Shown one piece after another: positions 61,232 through 64,000 of a DNA stretch of 64,000 nucleotides; the first letter of the stretch is position 1; each line of letters opens with the position of its first letter. Origin of the DNA: Kordiimonas laminariae (lineage in GTDB: Bacteria > Pseudomonadota > Alphaproteobacteria > Sphingomonadales > Kordiimonadaceae); NCBI RefSeq assembly GCF_023008165.1, contig NZ_JAKQZA010000002.1, forward strand, positions 434,001 through 498,000, given 5' to 3'. The translations under genes were made by a program, and so were the position numbers. Below the pieces are notes generated by a model. It did no database searches. It was not told the origin of the DNA and saw only the letters and a list, made by a program, of their open reading frames with translations.

Positions 61232-61471
61232 ATGTCTATTGAAACACTATCGTTCGAACAAACTGATCTGGTATTTGGCGGTGATGGCACCTCAGCCGAT
61301 AATCCGCTATACAGCACCGCGCCTTCTGGTTTTATTGCTACGGGCGCTTTCCAATGCCTCAATGGCCAAAGATCACAATTCTTTTTCAACCCTACAACAC
61401 AGGAAGTTATCTGTGTCGCGGCAGGTGGCTGTGATGGTAGCCACGGGCCAATCCTCGAAGGTGGGTTTTAA
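61232..61471 (+). CDS. Double-glycine-leader peptide precursor 2
   Basis: 79 residues, 90 bases after precursor 1, with its own GGGGACACGCT site. The leader MSIETLSFEQTDLVFGG has the same pattern, and the core (62 residues) again has three cysteines, the first pair 18 residues apart as in precursor 1. Shared core residues include PL, GF, ATG and FxC, about 13 of the first 25 positions, falling to 6 of the next 19, so the leader and first half are better conserved than the second. A tandem duplication and divergence fits. Confidence 0.78.
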   Translation: MSIETLSFEQTDLVFGGDGTSADNPLYSTAPSGFIATGAFQCLNGQRSQFFFNPTTQEVICVAAGGCDGSHGPILEGGF

Positions 61472-61481
61472 CCTATAAAAA

Positions 61482-61511
61482 AGGCGGGGACCATATCATA
61501 GGTTCCCGCCT
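61482..61511 (-). terminator. Terminator of the aminotransferase gene
   Basis: Arms AGGCGGGGACC and GGTTCCCGCCT (one G-T pair) around an 8-base loop. Read on the minus strand the hairpin is followed by TTTTTT, so it ends the leftward aminotransferase transcript. On the plus strand no T-run follows, but the stem may still slow the peptide transcript. Confidence 0.82.
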
Positions 61512-61532
61512 CCTGAATTCAGCTATGACTGC

Positions 61533-62708
61533 TTATTCATCAAGCACAACTCTAGCAGCTTCAAGTGCTGCGATACCGTCAACCGGATACTGATGCGCTT
61601 TAAGTGCATCTGCGATTGCAGTGATACATAGCTCCACATTCTCTTCAGATGCGCTTGAACCCATCAAACCAATGCGCCAAACCTTACCAGCCATAGGCCC
61701 AAGTCCGGCGCCAATTTCAAGATTATGCTTTTCAAGCAGGTAGGCACGAACGGACGCTTCATCCACTCCGTCAGGTACAACCATTGCATTCAATTGAGGT
61801 AAACGGATTTCCTCATCCACAAGGAATTTAAGGCCAAGCTTCTCAAGACCCGCAGCCAACGCTTCATGCATTACCGCATGGCGTACCCATACATTTTCAA
61901 GACCTTCCTCTGAAACCATAACCAGAGCTTCATGAAGTCCGTAAAGTGCATTCACAGGGGCCGTATGATGATAACTACGACCACCTTCACCATCCCAGTA
62001 ACTCATCACCAATGATAAATCGAGGAACCAGCTACGAACCGGTGTTTTTCTAGCTTTAACCTTTTCTATGGCTTTATCGGAAAATGAAACGGGTGAAAGC
62101 CCTGGCGTACAGGAAAGGCATTTCTGAGAACCAGAATATACCGCATCAATCTGCCAACCATCTATTTCCACAGGAATACCGCCAAGGCTTGTCACCGCAT
62201 CCATAATGGTTAGACAATCATATTTGCGTGCAAGCTCAGCAAGCGATTCAGCATCAGCCCAAACACCAGTTGATGTTTCCGCGTGCACAAAGGCCAGAAT
62301 TTTAGCATCCGGATTTGCTTCAAGAGCAGCTTCCACATCTTCAAGCTTTGGCGCAGTACCCCATTCTGCATCGACCATAACGGCGTTACCACCTGCACGA
62401 ACAACATTTTCACGCATGCGTTCACCAAACACGCCATTGCGAATAACTACAACCGTATCACCTTCATCAACAAGGTTGGCAAAACAAGTTTCCATACCTG
62501 CGGAACCTGGTGCCGATACCGGGAAAGTGAGTTTATTCTCTGTTCTAAACAGCGCTTTCAAACCCTCTTTCACTTCTTCCATCATTCGCTGAAAATCGGG
62601 ATCAAGATGACCAAGTGTAGGACGCGCCATCGCTTCCAGAATACGGTCCGAAACATCCGATGGTCCCGGGCCCATCAAAGTGCGTTTTGGCGGTATAAAT
62701 GATTTCAT
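61533..62708 (-). CDS. Class V pyridoxal-phosphate aminotransferase (alanine-glyoxylate/serine-pyruvate type)
   Basis: 391 residues, usual for the family. RTLMGPGPSDVSDRILEAMARPTLGHLDPDF is the hallmark start of alanine-glyoxylate/serine-pyruvate aminotransferases, and APGSAGMETCFANLVDEGDTVV follows. The cofactor lysine is in SGSQKCLSCTPGLSPVSF, with the aspartate in IMDAVTSLGGI. It would convert glyoxylate and alanine or serine to glycine and a keto acid. Start ATG 62708. No obvious metabolic partners adjacent. Confidence 0.9.
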   Translation of the reverse strand: MKSFIPPKRTLMGPGPSDVSDRILEAMARPTLGHLDPDFQRMMEEVKEGLKALFRTENKLTFPVSAPGSAGMETCFANLVDEGDTVVVIRNGVFGERMRENVVRAGGNAVMVDAEWGTAPKLEDVEAALEANPDAKILAFVHAETSTGVWADAESLAELARKYDCLTIMDAVTSLGGIPVEIDGWQIDAVYSGSQKCLSCTPGLSPVSFSDKAIEKVKARKTPVRSWFLDLSLVMSYWDGEGGRSYHHTAPVNALYGLHEALVMVSEEGLENVWVRHAVMHEALAAGLEKLGLKFLVDEEIRLPQLNAMVVPDGVDEASVRAYLLEKHNLEIGAGLGPMAGKVWRIGLMGSSASEENVELCITAIADALKAHQYPVDGIAALEAARVVLDE

Positions 62709-62907
62709 TTCTAACTCCGAATATTGAAAACGTGGTGCAGAACTTTAAAAGCCATATAGGCCAATTAAATCACGATTAAATAGTGAACTGCGCACAAAAT
62801 GTCAGAAATCCAGCACTTCTTCCAGCAGGAAATGTTGAAACATGGCAGTTTGCAGTCAAAGCAGATCGACACATTCTAAAATCAAGTCAGTAAGAATGAT
62901 CAGGTGT

Positions 62908-62936
62908 TTGACACATTTTTAAAAATGAACTAAATT
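62908..62936 (+). promoter_or_regulatory. Promoter of the TetR regulator gene
   Basis: TTGACA (62908-62913), a 17-base spacer, and TAAATT (62931-62936) form a near-consensus sigma70-type promoter about 30 bases upstream of the TetR start. The -10 element lies within the palindrome at 62931-62950. Confidence 0.68.
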
Positions 62937-62950
62937 CGAATTCAAATTTA
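62931..62950. promoter_or_regulatory. Palindrome overlapping the TetR promoter
   Basis: TAAATTCGAATTCAAATTTA is a 20-base near-palindrome with one mismatched pair, centred on GAATTC and covering the -10 element. This is the place and size expected for autorepression by the adjacent TetR protein. Confidence 0.6.
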
Positions 62951-62966
62951 TACATCAGGGCCATTT

Positions 62967-63689
62967 ATGAGTATTCAGGAAAAACGCCAGCAGCGCGAAC
63001 AATTGATATTGGACCATGCTATTTCACTTATTGAAGAAGCAGGCTTCTTCAGCATGAAAATGTCTGATCTGGCGAAACGCGCCAAGCTTTCGGTGGGCAC
63101 ACTATACAGTCATTATCCCTGTAAGGAAGATTTATTGATTGCGCTCGCTATCAAGTTTTCCGAACAGCACCTAGAATGGTTTAAAAATTCTCAAAAATTT
63201 GGGAATACGCCAGCTGAAAAGCTGATAGCTGCCTGCCTGAATGATATGGTAGAGACCGCTGATCAGGTTGCCATGAGTGAGCTTGCGCATCTATCCATGG
63301 CTCCTTCAATCTGGAAACGCGCCTCCCCTCTTTTGACAGACCGCCTGCACAGTTTTTTTAACGAGGCGTGGCAGCTATTTTCAAATCTCGTAGCTGAAGC
63401 TGCCCCCGAATTTGGCAGAGACGCTTTTACGGAAAAAGAGAACAGGTCACTTAACTTGGGTTGCTGGTCTTTAGCCGTAGGCATCGATGCTCTTACCTTT
63501 TCTTCCATTATCGAATCTGAAACAGCAAATGTCACTCAAACCAATTTTGCCAGAGAAGATTGGGGTGCAATCTTCATTGAAAATTTAGCAAAGCATCTCA
63601 CTGGTTGGGGCTGGACTGAGCCTAACCCTATTGAAAAAGTGACTGAAATTTTCGACACTATTCAAAACAGTCAAACAACTTCCGAATAA
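62967..63689 (+). CDS. TetR/AcrR-family transcriptional regulator
   Basis: 240 residues. The helix-turn-helix is at about residues 10-58 (REQLILDHAISLIEEAGFFSMKMSDLAKRAKLSVGTLYSHYPCKEDLLIAL), typical of the AcrR group. The C-terminal domain is unrecognised. It lies just upstream of an efflux-type adaptor gene, whose promoter region has a related AATTCG inverted repeat, so it probably represses that efflux system and itself. Confidence 0.92.
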   Translation: MSIQEKRQQREQLILDHAISLIEEAGFFSMKMSDLAKRAKLSVGTLYSHYPCKEDLLIALAIKFSEQHLEWFKNSQKFGNTPAEKLIAACLNDMVETADQVAMSELAHLSMAPSIWKRASPLLTDRLHSFFNEAWQLFSNLVAEAAPEFGRDAFTEKENRSLNLGCWSLAVGIDALTFSSIIESETANVTQTNFAREDWGAIFIENLAKHLTGWGWTEPNPIEKVTEIFDTIQNSQTTSE

Positions 63690-63744
63690 GATTCATTTTT
63701 TCCTTGAAATTAACAAAATAATAGTTATTTATGCCCAAAATGAA

Positions 63745-63771
63745 TTTAATTCGATTTTATTACGAATTAAA
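63745..63771. promoter_or_regulatory. Inverted repeat upstream of the efflux adaptor gene
   Basis: TTTAATTCG and CGAATTAAA are perfect 9-base arms with a 9-base spacer. The AATTCG half-site also occurs in the palindrome upstream of the TetR gene (62931-62950). A likely operator of the efflux operon. Confidence 0.55.
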
Positions 63772-63812
63772 ATCTTAAGTAGATAGCCTGAGTAACGGCA
63801 GCGGGGTCTGTA

Positions 63813-64000
63813 ATGAAAAAAATAGCAAAAAATATCGTATTAACTGCTTTGGTTGGTTCGTCAATCATAGCGCTATCAACTGTCAGTTTCGGTCAGGATG
63901 ATGAAGGCGGCTTTCAATTACCGCCTATGCCTGTAGCTACCACAGAGGTCGCACCACAAGCTCTTCCGCAATATCTTTCAGGCATTGGGCGTCTTGAAGC
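63813..64000 (+). CDS. Efflux periplasmic adaptor (RND-type), N-terminal fragment
   Basis: 62 codons are visible before the right edge. The protein begins with a signal peptide (MKKIAKNIVLTALVGSSIIA, then LSTVSFGQ), followed by PMPVATTEVAPQALPQYLSGIGRLEA. That is the start of an RND-type membrane-fusion protein (the VATTxVxxxxLxxxLxGxGxLxA pattern). The gene is probably first of an operon for a multidrug exporter regulated by the adjacent TetR. ATG 63813 has GCGGGG upstream. The remainder lies outside the window. Confidence 0.8.
   Translation, partial: MKKIAKNIVLTALVGSSIIALSTVSFGQDDEGGFQLPPMPVATTEVAPQALPQYLSGIGRLE

Noticed and set aside
1-64000. CRISPR arrays, tRNA or rRNA genes, insertion sequences, prophage or integrase genes, restriction systems
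   Set aside because: No spaced direct repeats, transposase-like frames or RNA-gene signatures were seen on either strand.

Overview
The window looks like chromosome of a free-living, Gram-negative, probably marine alphaproteobacterium. The support is two TonB-dependent receptors, a FecI/FecR pair, many secreted peptidases and amidohydrolases, a DUF6356/YeiH pair, GST-family proteins and moderate GC content. A Kordiimonas-like lineage fits best, but I infer this from gene content only. Gene density is high. No intergenic gap exceeds 300 bases, and I see no rRNA, tRNA, CRISPR array, insertion sequence, integrase or phage gene.

Layout, left to right. At 1-1891 a leftward run encodes an alpha/beta hydrolase, an SDR and the start of an aldehyde dehydrogenase. 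At 1993-8750 there are GST-like proteins, two GNAT acetyltransferases, a HupE/UreJ membrane protein paired with a parvulin-like isomerase, and a divergent TetR gene with a perfect palindrome between them. At 8778-12471 lie an EAL-domain c-di-GMP phosphodiesterase and a Tat-exported PhoD phosphatase. At 12739-17008 is a MacAB-type efflux operon (adaptor, ATPase, two FtsX-like permeases). At 17138-24858 are a thioesterase, an NTF2-like protein, an amidohydrolase, a fatty-acid desaturase, an M16 peptidase and an S26 peptidase. At 24848-29448 a D-aminoacylase/TauE/BASS-transporter operon faces an AraC regulator. At 29526-32582 are a secreted chlorohydrolase-type amidohydrolase and a degenerate EAL-like protein. 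At 32572-38169 a LysR gene is divergent from an RND/LolA-like/beta-barrel operon.

At 38267-42939 is a sigma factor-FecR-TonB receptor signalling cassette. At 42988-46239 are an Atm1-type ABC exporter, a YeiH carrier and a DUF6356 protein. At 46468-51792 a GntR (YtrA-type)-ABC ATPase-ABC permease operon is followed by an S9 peptidase. Two clear inverted repeats lie in its promoter region. At 52016-57192 are a uracil-DNA-glycosylase-like protein and a LuxR-TonB receptor-hydrolase run. At 57266-61471 a very large propeller-amidohydrolase is divergent from two tandem small peptide genes. At 61533-64000 are a class V aminotransferase, a TetR regulator and the start of an efflux adaptor.

The most interesting signals are: (1) two adjacent small genes whose products share a double-glycine leader and a three-cysteine core, a candidate undescribed family of secreted peptides; (2) a degenerate EAL-like protein that matches the intact phosphodiesterase of this window in layout but has lost catalytic residues; (3) a T7 tract that puts the only good start signal of that phosphodiesterase one base out of frame; and (4) several sharp regulator-operator pairings (TetR at 6.2 kb, TetR at 62.9 and 63.7 kb, GntR at 51.8-52.0 kb).
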